Below, one piece after another: positions 22,847-31,874 of a stretch of DNA of 31,874 nt (within the stretch, counting starts at the first letter, position 1; every line of letters starts with the position of its first letter). The position numbers and the translations under genes were made by a program. The stretch is from contig CAIOHJ010000170.1 of the NCBI GenBank assembly GCA_903858085.1, positions 1 through 31,874 of the forward strand. The letters run 5' to 3'. The notes beneath the pieces are model-generated. The model had not been told where the DNA came from. It saw only the letters and a list, made by a program, of their open reading frames with translations, and did no database searches. The stretch is from an uncultured Chloroflexota bacterium. Its GTDB lineage: Bacteria > Chloroflexota > Anaerolineae > Caldilineales > Caldilineaceae.

Positions 22847-22855
22847 TGCTATACT
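22847..22855 (+). promoter_or_regulatory. Extended -10 promoter of ridA
   Basis: TGCTATACT is an extended -10 element 52 bases before the ridA start. No good -35 hexamer is seen at 17 bases, as expected for extended -10 promoters. A similar TGCTA core occurs before topA, the zinc-ribbon gene and the catabolic operon. Confidence 0.5.
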
Positions 22856-22906
22856 GAAGAGAGTGTCGAACAGACAGAAGCTACATGCAAAATAAGGAGC
22901 CCAACC

Positions 22907-23290
22907 ATGCGCGAGGTCATCTTTTCCGAAGAAGCTGTCGTCCCAGCTTCCCCATACTCTCAGGCGATCGTCGCCCAGGGGCGCACGCTCTACATTTCTG
23001 GCCAGGGCTCGTTCGACCCTGCCACCAATCTTTTTCAGCCCGGCGATTTCCGGGCACAGGCCGAACGTACCCTGCGCAACCTCGAACTGATCCTGGCTGC
23101 CGCCGGCGCCACCTGGCAACAGGTGGTCAAGGTCAACATCTACCTGGCCAACGTGCTGGACTTCCCCGTGTTGAACGAGATCTACCGCCAGTTCTTGAGC
23201 GAACCCTACCCGGCGCGCACGACCGTGCAGGCTGGGCTGATCGGCCAGATGCTGATCGAAATCGATTGCGTTGCCGTGCTGCCAGAATGA
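22907..23290 (+). CDS. ridA: RidA-family reactive imine/enamine deaminase
   Basis: A 127-residue protein of the RidA/YjgF/UK114 family. The substrate-carboxylate arginine is present (R104 in YPARTTVQAG) and E119 occupies the usual acidic position near the C-terminus (IEIDCVAVLPE). SGQGSFDPATN matches the common SGQxxxDPxTG. True RidA hydrolyses 2-aminoacrylate and other imines released by PLP enzymes; many paralogues serve one catabolic route. The start has AAGGAG 8 bases upstream. It is monocistronic, divergent from the D-aminoacylase operon, and ends in a very strong terminator. Confidence 0.9.
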   Translation: MREVIFSEEAVVPASPYSQAIVAQGRTLYISGQGSFDPATNLFQPGDFRAQAERTLRNLELILAAAGATWQQVVKVNIYLANVLDFPVLNEIYRQFLSEPYPARTTVQAGLIGQMLIEIDCVAVLPE

Positions 23291-23310
23291 GCCGACCGGA
23301 ACGGAAAAGC

Positions 23311-23362
23311 GGACACCACGAAAAAAGCCCCTGCCGAGGCAAGGGCTTTTTTCGTGGTGTCC
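23311..23362. terminator. Perfect 20-bp-stem bidirectional terminator
   Basis: GGACACCACGAAAAAAGCCC (23311-23330) and its exact complement (23343-23362) close a 12-base loop. Each arm carries an A6 or T6 run, so the hairpin can end transcription from either side: ridA on the plus strand and the 19-codon gene on the minus strand. Confidence 0.85.
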
Positions 23363-23405
23363 GGTAGCACCTAGAGAGTATATCCCTGAGGCGATGCTAC
23401 CGGAC
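23359..23405 (-). other. Second hairpin overlapping the 19-codon gene and the terminator edge
   Basis: GTCCGGTAGCA and TGCTACCGGAC form a perfect 11-bp inverted repeat (23359-23369 with 23395-23405) enclosing 25 bases. On the minus-strand transcript it spans the second half and stop of the 19-codon ORF, and its distal arm shares four bases with the terminator stem. A ribosome in the ORF would open it, so translation could influence RNA folding. Confidence 0.55.
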
Positions 23406-23430
23406 GCAGACTAAAACAAGTACTGTCCAT
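23371..23430 (-). CDS. Stand-alone 19-residue micropeptide gene
   Basis: The minus strand encodes MDSTCFSLRPVASPQGYTL then TAG. AAGGAGG (23445-23439) sits 8 bases before the ATG and belongs to a longer match to the 16S anti-Shine-Dalgarno, the best ribosome-binding site I see in the window. A near-consensus promoter lies upstream (23504-23532) and a perfect terminator directly downstream (23311-23362). No gene on the same strand follows, so it is not an ordinary leader peptide. The peptide has one cysteine, one arginine and an aromatic near each end, and no membrane segment or signal. I do not recognise a family. It could be a secreted or modified peptide, a regulatory peptide, or part of a dual-function small RNA. 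An in-frame ATG two codons upstream (23436) is too close to the ribosome-binding site. Confidence 0.65.
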   Translation of the reverse strand: MDSTCFSLRPVASPQGYTL

Positions 23431-23503
23431 GTACATCACCTCCTTAATTTGGGATAGCAATGTCAGGCTGGGAGCTGCAACTACGCATTTCCTAGCTAAA
23501 AGC

Positions 23504-23532
23504 AGTATCCTACAACAGATTTTTTTTGTCAA
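23504..23532 (-). promoter_or_regulatory. Consensus promoter of the micropeptide/small-RNA gene
   Basis: On the minus strand TTGACA (23532-23527), exactly 17 bases and GATACT (23509-23504). Transcription from about 23497 would give a leader of about 67 bases and an RNA of roughly 185 bases ending at the hairpin at 23311-23362. Confidence 0.65.
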
Positions 23533-23600
23533 ATGTCCGCAGTTCTAAAAAACTCTTTCCAGAAGGGCTTCTGCCCGTTTTCTCGGCTCGGGCAGCCGTT

Positions 23601-23628
23601 TTGTGGCTTTGCCCCTCTGTGCTACGAT
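23601..23628 (+). promoter_or_regulatory. Putative promoter of the zinc-ribbon gene and mutY
   Basis: TTGTGG (23601-23606), a 16-base spacer ending in TGC, and TACGAT (23623-23628) form an extended -10 type promoter 32 bases before the ATG at 23660. Confidence 0.45.
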
Positions 23629-23659
23629 ACAAAGAAAGCGCCAGGAAGAGGAAGCTATT

Positions 23660-23863
23660 ATGGACTGTTCAAATTGCAAAACTTGGAACCCAGATGACAA
23701 AGAAGTCTGCTGGCGTTGTCAGACACCCTTGCCCAAACCCAAGCCCCCCAAGGAACGCCGTCAGGGCGGGTTTCCCAGCTGGATGTGGCTGCTGATCGTC
23801 GCTTTTTTTGCGATGACGATGCTGGCGCAATGTTTCTTCTCGCCGCTCACCGCTCCCCAATAG
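23660..23863 (+). CDS. Small zinc-ribbon protein with C-terminal membrane anchor
   Basis: A 67-residue protein. Residues 3-20 carry two CxxC pairs (C3/C6 and C17/C20, in CSNC and CWRC), a compact zinc ribbon. A proline- and lysine-rich linker (PKPKPPKERR) follows, then one membrane helix at about 41-58 (WMWLLIVAFFAMTMLA). Such proteins are common and uncharacterised; the ribbon would face the cytoplasm. The ATG has an AGAGGAAG ribosome-binding site, and the gene lies 24 bases before mutY under one likely promoter. The linkage to mutY may only reflect shared transcription. Confidence 0.75.
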   Translation: MDCSNCKTWNPDDKEVCWRCQTPLPKPKPPKERRQGGFPSWMWLLIVAFFAMTMLAQCFFSPLTAPQ

Positions 23864-23887
23864 CATGTCTGGCACCGCTTACAGGTG

Positions 23888-25006
23888 ATGGCTGCCCCTG
23901 ACTTTGCGCGGCTGGCAGAGCAGCTGATTGACTGGCATGCCCACCAGCAGCGGCTGCTGCCCTGGCGTGCAGCGCCGGCCGGCCAGCGTCCCCCCTATTC
24001 CGTCTGGATCAGCGAAGTGATGCTGCAACAGACCCGCGCGGAGACCGCAGCTGGCTACTTCGAACGCTGGATGGAACGCTTTCCGACTGTCCAGGCACTG
24101 GCTGCGGCCGATCTGCAGGATGTTCTCAAACTCTGGGAGGGGCTGGGATACTACGCCCGTGCCCGCAACCTGCATCGAGCGGCCCGCCAAATCGTCGAAA
24201 ACCATGGCGGGGAGGTGCCCGCAGAGCGGGCTGCCTTGCGGGCGTTGCCCGGGGTCGGCGCGTACACCGCCGGTGCCATCCTCAGCATCGCCTTCAACCA
24301 GCCGGAGCCCATCCTGGACGGCAATGTCCAACGCGTGCTGGCCCGGCTGTGCGATCTGGAGCAGCCGATCGACGAGCCGGCAGTGCAGCAACATCTGTGG
24401 CAGTTGGCCCGTATGCTGGTCGAGGCAGCCCCACCCGCCGCAGCAGGTGACTGCAACGAGGGGCTGATGGAACTAGGAGCGACCGTCTGCACACCCCAGA
24501 AGCCCCGCTGCCTGCTCTGCCCGCTGGCTGACAGCTGTGCAGCTGCCCTGGCTGGCCGCCAGACAGAACGGCCGTTGCGCAGCCCCCGCAAATCTTCCCC
24601 TCACTACGATGTCGCCGCAGGGGTCATCTGGGCAGGTGCCCCCTTTCAGAGCCAGCTCCTGCTCGCCCAGCGCCCGGCAGAGGGCCTGTTGGGGGGGTTG
24701 TGGGAGTTTCCAGGGGGCAAGTTGGAAAAAGACGACGCCGACCTGGCAGCCTGCCTGCGCCGCGAGATCGACGAAGAACTGGGGATCGCGATCGAAGTGC
24801 TCGGCTGGCTGACCACCATCCGCCATGCCTACACCCATTTTCGGATCACGCTGCACACCTTTCATGCCCGCCACGTCAGCGGGCAACCCCAGGCGATCGG
24901 CTGCCAGCGCTGGCTGTGGCTGGGGATAGAGGAGGTGGCACGCTATCCTCTGCCCGTGACCGATCAAAAAATTCTAGCGGCGCTGCACGCGCAGAAGAAT
25001 GGATAA
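23888..25006 (+). CDS. mutY: A/G-specific adenine glycosylase MutY
   Basis: A 372-residue MutY that removes adenine paired with 8-oxoguanine. The glycosylase domain has E43 in WISEVMLQQT, a helix-hairpin-helix LPGVGAYTAGA (120-130) and D144 in LDGNVQRVL, equivalent to E. coli Glu37 and Asp138. The [4Fe-4S] loop is C201-x6-C208-x2-C211-x5-C217. The C-terminal part from about residue 235 is a NUDIX-like domain (GLWEFPGGKLEKDDADLAACLRREIDEELGI) that recognises 8-oxoG. Length and order are canonical. The ATG at 23888 and a GTG one codon earlier are both possible starts. Confidence 0.95.
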   Translation: MAAPDFARLAEQLIDWHAHQQRLLPWRAAPAGQRPPYSVWISEVMLQQTRAETAAGYFERWMERFPTVQALAAADLQDVLKLWEGLGYYARARNLHRAARQIVENHGGEVPAERAALRALPGVGAYTAGAILSIAFNQPEPILDGNVQRVLARLCDLEQPIDEPAVQQHLWQLARMLVEAAPPAAAGDCNEGLMELGATVCTPQKPRCLLCPLADSCAAALAGRQTERPLRSPRKSSPHYDVAAGVIWAGAPFQSQLLLAQRPAEGLLGGLWEFPGGKLEKDDADLAACLRREIDEELGIAIEVLGWLTTIRHAYTHFRITLHTFHARHVSGQPQAIGCQRWLWLGIEEVARYPLPVTDQKILAALHAQKNG

Positions 25007-25043
25007 AGCCGAACGGCAGGGCTGAGGAGGTCGGCAGACACAC

Positions 25044-26465
25044 TCAGGCTGCGCTTTTGAGGTCGCGGGCCAACACCACGGTATGTCCATGGGCGTTGAA
25101 GAGCAGAGGCGATTCGTGCTGCGTAAAGACATTGGCCTGGATCACGCAGCGCACGATGTCGTTGCGGCTCGGGATCTCGTACATGACATCCAGCAGTGCC
25201 TCTTCGACGATGCTGCGCAGCCCGCGAGCCCCGGTCTTGCGCAGAAATGCTTCGGTCGCCACAGACTCCAAGGCGGCCGGCTCAAATTCCAGCAGAGTAC
25301 CATCCATCGCAAAAAGCCGCTGGAACTGTCGAACCACACTGTTGCGTGGTTCGGTCAAAATTCGGATCAAAGTCTGCCGGTCCAACGCTTCCAGACTGAC
25401 GGTGACTGGCAGGCGCCCCACAAACTCTGGAATCAGCCCGTAGGTCAGCAGATCCTCGGGCTGAACCTGGCTGAGCAGTTCGCTCTCTTCCCGGCTCGTC
25501 TTTTCCAGCTGGCGCAATTTCAGCTCTCGCCGGCGGGTCAGCAGATCCTCGGGCAGGGGGGGCTCGCCGCCGGTCTGTGGCTGCACCGGCAAACTGGCTT
25601 CATCGACAAACCCAAGCGCGCCCCGGCGATGAATTCGGCGGCGGACGGTGTCGGCCAGATGCACAAATGCACCGCCGCAGATAAACAGCACGTTGCGCGT
25701 GTCCAGCTGAATAAACTCCTGCTGGGGATGTTTGCGGCCTGCCGCCGGGGGCACGTTGACGACCGCCCCCTCCACAATTTTGAGCAACGCCTGCTGCACC
25801 CCCTCGCCACTCACATCCCGTGTGATGCTGGGGTTGTCGCCGCTCTTGCGGGCAATCTTGTCGATTTCGTCGATATAGACGATCCCATAGGCAGCCCGCT
25901 CGGTATCCCAGTTGGCGTTTTGCAGCAGGCCCACCAGAATCGTCTCCACATCTTCGCCGACATATCCGGCTTCGGTCAGAGAGGTCGCATCAGCGATCGT
26001 GAAGGGCACATCCAACATCCTGGCCAACGTCTGTGCCAGCAGCGTCTTGCCGCTGCCGGTCGGGCCGATCAAGAGTACATTGCTTTTGGAGAGCTCCACA
26101 TCGCTCTCGGGAATCCCCTCTGTTCTTTTGGTCGCCTCGGTCGCGCTGCCGCCAAAGACCCGTTTGTAGTGGTTGTACACCGCAACAGCGAGCACTTTTT
26201 TGGCCCGACTCTGCCCGATCACATACTGATCCAGGTGTTCGACGATCGCACGGGGGCTGGGGAGGGTCCGGGGGGCAGGGCTGGCGGGCGGGGTGCGCCC
26301 TGCCAGCCCCCCCGTGACGACACCTTCTTCGGCCAGCACTTCGGCTCCCAGCAAAATACAGCTGTCGCAGATATAGGCAGCACCGTCAATGCCTTCGATC
26401 AGACGGTTGACATCGTTGCTGTTTTTGCCGCAAAAAGAACAGTGGGTCGATTGTGATTCGCTCAT
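25044..26465 (-). CDS. clpX: ATP-dependent Clp protease ATP-binding subunit ClpX
   Basis: A 473-residue AAA+ unfoldase. The N-terminal zinc-binding domain has C9, C12, C33 and C36. Walker A GPTGSGKT (134-141), pore loop GYVGED, Walker B IVYIDEID and ARKTGARGLRSI-like sensor II (KTGARGLRSIVEEALLD) are present. The ClpP-docking IGF tripeptide reads LGF (284-286). It is followed by 46 residues before QVQPEDL, against 18 in E. coli, a charged insert of about 28 residues. The gene follows clpP by 24 bases, the usual order. It converges on mutY without an obvious strong terminator in the 37-base gap. Confidence 0.96.
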   Translation of the reverse strand: MSESQSTHCSFCGKNSNDVNRLIEGIDGAAYICDSCILLGAEVLAEEGVVTGGLAGRTPPASPAPRTLPSPRAIVEHLDQYVIGQSRAKKVLAVAVYNHYKRVFGGSATEATKRTEGIPESDVELSKSNVLLIGPTGSGKTLLAQTLARMLDVPFTIADATSLTEAGYVGEDVETILVGLLQNANWDTERAAYGIVYIDEIDKIARKSGDNPSITRDVSGEGVQQALLKIVEGAVVNVPPAAGRKHPQQEFIQLDTRNVLFICGGAFVHLADTVRRRIHRRGALGFVDEASLPVQPQTGGEPPLPEDLLTRRRELKLRQLEKTSREESELLSQVQPEDLLTYGLIPEFVGRLPVTVSLEALDRQTLIRILTEPRNSVVRQFQRLFAMDGTLLEFEPAALESVATEAFLRKTGARGLRSIVEEALLDVMYEIPSRNDIVRCVIQANVFTQHESPLLFNAHGHTVVLARDLKSAA

Positions 26466-26489
26466 CGGTTGAACTGCACCCTCGGTTTT

Positions 26490-27155
26490 TCAGTTTGAAC
26501 CGTTGGGCACGGCCTCGCTGGCAAATTTGATCTGACCTTCCTTGGAGATGACCACGACGTCGTCCGAATTTCCCAGCACCTGGTCGACCAGCCCAAACGT
26601 TTTGGCTTCCAACGCGTTCATATAGCGGTCACGAATAAACATCTCTTCGATCTCTTTCCAGTCGTGGCCGGAATGTTTGCCGACCAGATGGAAAAGCTGG
26701 GTCTGGACCCGTTCCTGCTCTCGGAAGGCGATGCGCACATCTTCGGTGTATCCTTGGGCGCCGCTGCTGGCTGGATGCATATGGATCGTCGCATGGGGCA
26801 GGGCATAGCGCTTGCCTTTGGTGCCGCTGGCCAGCAGCACAGTCCCCATGCTGGCCGTGACGCCGACAGCATAGGTGGCGACCGGCGCCGTGATCATCTG
26901 CATCGTGTCGTAGATGGCCAGCCCGGCATAGATGCTGCCACCCGGGCTGTTGATGTACATGTTGATCGGCTGGTTGGGGTCTTCGCCGTTCAGATACAAC
27001 AGCTGGGCAACGATCAAATTTGCTACCTGGTCGTTGATGGGAGTTCCCAAAAAGATGATCCGCTCCTTGAGCAGCAGGCTGTAGATATCGTACGCCCGCT
27101 CGCCGCGGCTGGAGCTGTCGATCACCATGGGGATGAGATTGTTCGGATGGATCAT
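26490..27155 (-). CDS. clpP: ATP-dependent Clp protease proteolytic subunit ClpP
   Basis: A 221-residue serine protease. The catalytic triad is S102 (GVTASMGT), H127 (in TIHMHP) and D176 (IRDRYMN), with the oxyanion loop YINSPGGSIYAGLAIYD. It forms the barrel that degrades substrates unfolded by ClpX. The N-terminus MIHPNNLIPMVIDSSSRGERAYDIYS is the usual one. The region after His reads HPASSGAQGY instead of HQPxGGAQGQ, a variant seen in some non-proteobacterial ClpP as I recall. The gene lies between tig and clpX; the tig-clpP gap holds a near-palindrome that may be regulatory. Confidence 0.95.
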   Translation of the reverse strand: MIHPNNLIPMVIDSSSRGERAYDIYSLLLKERIIFLGTPINDQVANLIVAQLLYLNGEDPNQPINMYINSPGGSIYAGLAIYDTMQMITAPVATYAVGVTASMGTVLLASGTKGKRYALPHATIHMHPASSGAQGYTEDVRIAFREQERVQTQLFHLVGKHSGHDWKEIEEMFIRDRYMNALEAKTFGLVDQVLGNSDDVVVISKEGQIKFASEAVPNGSN

Positions 27156-27176
27156 ACCGGTTTTTGCTACCTTTCT

Positions 27177-27196
27177 TGTGTACAGAAGTGTTCACA
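27177..27196. promoter_or_regulatory. Near-palindrome upstream of clpP
   Basis: TGTGTACA (27177-27184) and TGTTCACA (27189-27196) form 8-base arms with one mismatch around a 4-base spacer, 22-41 bases upstream of the clpP start. A stress regulator could bind here. No CIRCE or HAIR consensus is seen. Confidence 0.4.
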
Positions 27197-27331
27197 AAAG
27201 CTTGTTGAAACGCCAACCCGCCTTTTTCAGCCGACCGTACGGCTGGTCACTCTGTCTACAATAGGAAGATTCTACAATGGCTGATGTAAGCCGTCTCCTG
27301 TTGCACGTTTGCGTTCCATTAGCAGCAGCGT

Positions 27332-28813
27332 TCAGTCTGTGTCGCTGGCAGCTGTGTCGCTGGCAGCCGTGTCGCTGGCAGCTGTGTCGCTGGCAGCTGT
27401 GTCGCTGGCAGCTGTGTCGCTGGCAGCTGTGTCGCTGGCAGCTGTGTCGCTGGCAGCTGTGTCGCTGGCAGCTGTGTCGCTGGCAGCTGTGTCGCTGGTG
27501 CGTGCCAGGGTTTGCAAGAAGGTGCTGGCCTTTTCGACCAAAATCTGGCTGACAATCATGTTGCGCCCGGCTCCGGCACGCAGCATCGTCGCTGTAGCAG
27601 CGGCCTGTTCAGGAATTTCCTCGCCGGGGCTGACCCCAAGCAACTGGCGCAGATGCTGTTCGATCTCCTCAGCGGTCGCTTCGATCCTCTCTTGTTTGAT
27701 CACTTCAGAGAGGATCAGATTGCGCTCTGCCTGTTTAACTGCCTCGGGACGCATCTGCTCCCGGTATTCCTCTGGGTTTTGATGGCTCTGACGAAGGAAG
27801 CTCTCCAGATTTTCGATGCCGTAGCGACGCAGATTGCGTTCGAGGGTCTGTAGCATGGAATCAAGCTGGTCTTCGACCACTACCGGCGGATAGTTCAGCT
27901 CGCTCTTCTCGATCAAGGTATCGAGTACTTTGTTCAGATAGCGATCCTGGCTGTTTTTACGCGTCTCTTCTTTCAGGCTCTCCTCGATCGAATGTTCCAG
28001 GTCAGCCATGGTTTGAAAATCAGGCCCTACCATCTGAGCAAACGCATCGTTGAGTTCAGGGCGTTCGTAGGCTTTTACGCTGTTGACCTTGACCTGAAAG
28101 TGTGCTTCTTGGCCGGCGTAGATACTTTTGGTATTTTCGGGCCATTTCACGACAAATTGTTTTTCTTCGCTGCTGCACATGCCCAGCAGTTCGCGGTCAA
28201 AACCAGCTGGTTCCATCGGGTTGGCTTCGTCGAGCGTGATCTCCCAATTCTCCTCATCCAACACCACTGTCTCTTCGGCCCCTTCTTGCTCAGGGGCGAT
28301 GACGCTGCGCACATTCACCGAAAGCAGATCCTGGTATTGCGCGGGACGTGTGACTTCCTGCCAGCTGGAATACTCGCCCTGATAGCGTTTGATACGCTCT
28401 TCGACGGCGACGGGGTCGATCGCAACTGGGTCTTCTTCGACGCGCAAAGACCGATAGTCGCCCAGCTTGACCTCTGGCTCCAACGGCACCACCATTTGGT
28501 ACGTCAACGGTTCCAGCTGGATGTTCTCCAGCGAGGACTGGGCGTACGGTTCGATTTTTTCCAGAACGATCGCCTCGCGGAAAAGCTCCTGTCCGAGTTC
28601 ATCGATAAACTCGGAATAGAGGTTGGGCAGGCCAATTTGCTGGACTACAATGTGGTAGGGAGCTTTTCCTTTGCGGAAGCCAGGAATTCGATACTGGCTG
28701 GCGAGTTTGGCTGCTGCCTTGCGCAGCTCCTGGTCAACCCGTTCGCGCGAAACTGCGATGGTGACCGCCAGCTGGCGATTTTCGCGTGGTTCAGTGGTAA
28801 CAGTAAATGACAT
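27332..28813 (-). CDS. tig: Trigger factor with acidic (SDTAA) repeat tail
   Basis: A 493-residue ribosome-bound chaperone. The N-terminal ribosome-docking signature IPGFRKGKAP is present. A FKBP-type PPIase domain follows (about 165-250; e.g. GQEAHFQVKVNSVKAYERPELNDAF), then the helical C-terminal chaperone domain. After LQTLART the protein continues with ten copies of SDTAA and a final SDTD, encoded by the 15-bp repeat at 27336-27500. This acidic tail is foreign to the family and probably unstructured. I start at ATG 28813, which has GAGGA upstream and the typical MSFTVTTEP beginning; a start at 28828 lacks this. tig-clpP-clpX is the widespread order. Confidence 0.94.
   Translation of the reverse strand: MSFTVTTEPRENRQLAVTIAVSRERVDQELRKAAAKLASQYRIPGFRKGKAPYHIVVQQIGLPNLYSEFIDELGQELFREAIVLEKIEPYAQSSLENIQLEPLTYQMVVPLEPEVKLGDYRSLRVEEDPVAIDPVAVEERIKRYQGEYSSWQEVTRPAQYQDLLSVNVRSVIAPEQEGAEETVVLDEENWEITLDEANPMEPAGFDRELLGMCSSEEKQFVVKWPENTKSIYAGQEAHFQVKVNSVKAYERPELNDAFAQMVGPDFQTMADLEHSIEESLKEETRKNSQDRYLNKVLDTLIEKSELNYPPVVVEDQLDSMLQTLERNLRRYGIENLESFLRQSHQNPEEYREQMRPEAVKQAERNLILSEVIKQERIEATAEEIEQHLRQLLGVSPGEEIPEQAAATATMLRAGAGRNMIVSQILVEKASTFLQTLARTSDTAASDTAASDTAASDTAASDTAASDTAASDTAASDTAASDTAASDTAASDTD
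27336..27500. repeat. 11 tandem 15-bp repeats in the 3' end of tig
   Basis: Eleven consecutive 15-base units of GCTGTGTCGCTGGCA (plus-strand sense). The first and last differ at their outer ends and one inner unit has C for T. As a multiple of three they can gain or lose units without shifting frame. Confidence 0.95.
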
Positions 28814-28897
28814 AAAATCCTCGTACAATGCTCAATTTCATCTATTTTTGCTGCCCCCCCTGTACCAACAGGCAGGCGCAAGATCGATCATTTCACC

Positions 28898-28926
28898 AGT
28901 ATACCAACATTGTTCCGATCACCCAA
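28898..28926 (-). promoter_or_regulatory. Promoter of the tig-clpP-clpX genes
   Basis: On the minus strand TTGGGT (28926-28921), a 17-base spacer ending in TGG and TATACT (28903-28898): a good extended -10 promoter. The leader of about 80 bases carries a run of eight G on the minus strand (28853-28860). Confidence 0.6.
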
Positions 28927-28980
28927 AGCGCAAAGCGCAGGGGAAGCGTTCCACTTGGAAGCGGAAGGGCTCCCGATGAT

Positions 28981-29010
28981 TTTCCATTGTCCGAACGCGT
29001 ATGCTACACT
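28981..29010 (+). promoter_or_regulatory. Promoter of topA
   Basis: TTTCCA (28981-28986), an 18-base spacer ending in TGC, and TACACT (29005-29010). The topA ATG follows at 29069. It is back to back with the tig promoter. Confidence 0.5.
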
Positions 29011-29068
29011 TGCCACGTTTACAAGCAGGCCACGCCAGCAGTGGTTTTGGTCTGGAACGGAAGCGAAA

Positions 29069-31874
<2,806 letters not shown>

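Noticed and set aside
23371..23430. Micropeptide as a leader peptide or attenuator
   Set aside because: A leader needs a downstream gene on the same strand. Here the transcript runs into the terminator shared with the convergent ridA gene.
27277..27552. Repetitive plus-strand protein (CRWQL repeats) or a CRISPR-like array
   Set aside because: The 15-bp units have no spacers and lie in frame within the tig coding strand; the plus-strand frames are open only because the repeat has no stop in any frame.
28853..28860. Run of eight C in the tig leader as a phase-variation tract
   Set aside because: It lies in an untranslated leader, between promoter and ribosome-binding site, and is short; no evidence links it to switching.

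Overview
The window is high-GC bacterial DNA. It most likely comes from a Chloroflexota (Anaerolineae or Caldilinea-like) chromosome. This is inferred from the F420-type luciferase-like oxidoreductase, the trigger factor-ClpP-ClpX order, the TopA with GxYGPYV-type C-terminal repeats and the near-consensus sigma70 promoters with TGC-extended -10 boxes; no rRNA or other marker gene is present to confirm it.

Layout. (1) 1-1100 is a lower-GC accessory stretch: the 5' part of a probably frameshifted IS200/REP-type (RAYT-like) transposase, a REP-like hairpin, and a hicA-hicB toxin-antitoxin pair with its own promoter and palindromic operator. (2) 1104-5573, minus strand: a leaderless XRE-cupin regulator, a SsnA/TRZ-type amidohydrolase and a large YfhO-like membrane protein with its own promoter. 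(3) 5805-19229, plus strand: a 12-gene catabolic operon divergent from the regulator, with a perfect 17-bp palindrome over its -35 box. In order it holds a degenerate FAD-type subunit, a fused iron-sulfur/molybdopterin hydroxylase, E1 alpha and beta of a 2-oxoacid/acetoin-type dehydrogenase (no E2 or E3), an SDR, a methenyl-H4MPT cyclohydrolase (Mch) homologue, a pteridine-reductase-type SDR, a small TIGR03792-like protein, a Mer/LLM-type F420 oxidoreductase, a 2-hydroxyacid-dehydrogenase-like protein, a second amidohydrolase and a YgeY-like M20 hydrolase. (4) 19346-22807, minus strand: D-aminoacylase, ThuA-like and Gfo/Idh/MocA genes, divergent from ridA, with two copies of a 13-bp palindromic box between them. 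(5) 23311-23532: a very strong shared terminator and, on the minus strand, a stand-alone 19-codon gene with a consensus promoter and an ideal Shine-Dalgarno. (6) 23660-25006: a zinc-ribbon membrane microprotein and mutY. (7) 25044-28926, minus strand: tig, clpP, clpX. (8) 28981 to the end: topA, cut by the window edge. tig and topA both end in 15-bp tandem repeats encoding pentapeptides, one acidic and one basic.

How the genes may work together. Three operon proteins resemble enzymes that bind reduced pterins (Mch, Mer-like LLM, PTR1-like SDR). They sit with a molybdenum hydroxylase, SsnA-like deaminases and a YgeY-like hydrolase, a set reminiscent of the E. coli xdh/yge/ssnA region. The most economical idea is a regulated pathway that hydroxylates, deaminates and opens an N-heterocycle (pterin-, purine- or cyclic-amidine-like) and oxidises the carbon fragment. 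This is inference; the substrate is not visible in the sequence. No transporter, E2/E3 component or dedicated C1-pathway partner (fae, mtdB, fhc) is present in the window.
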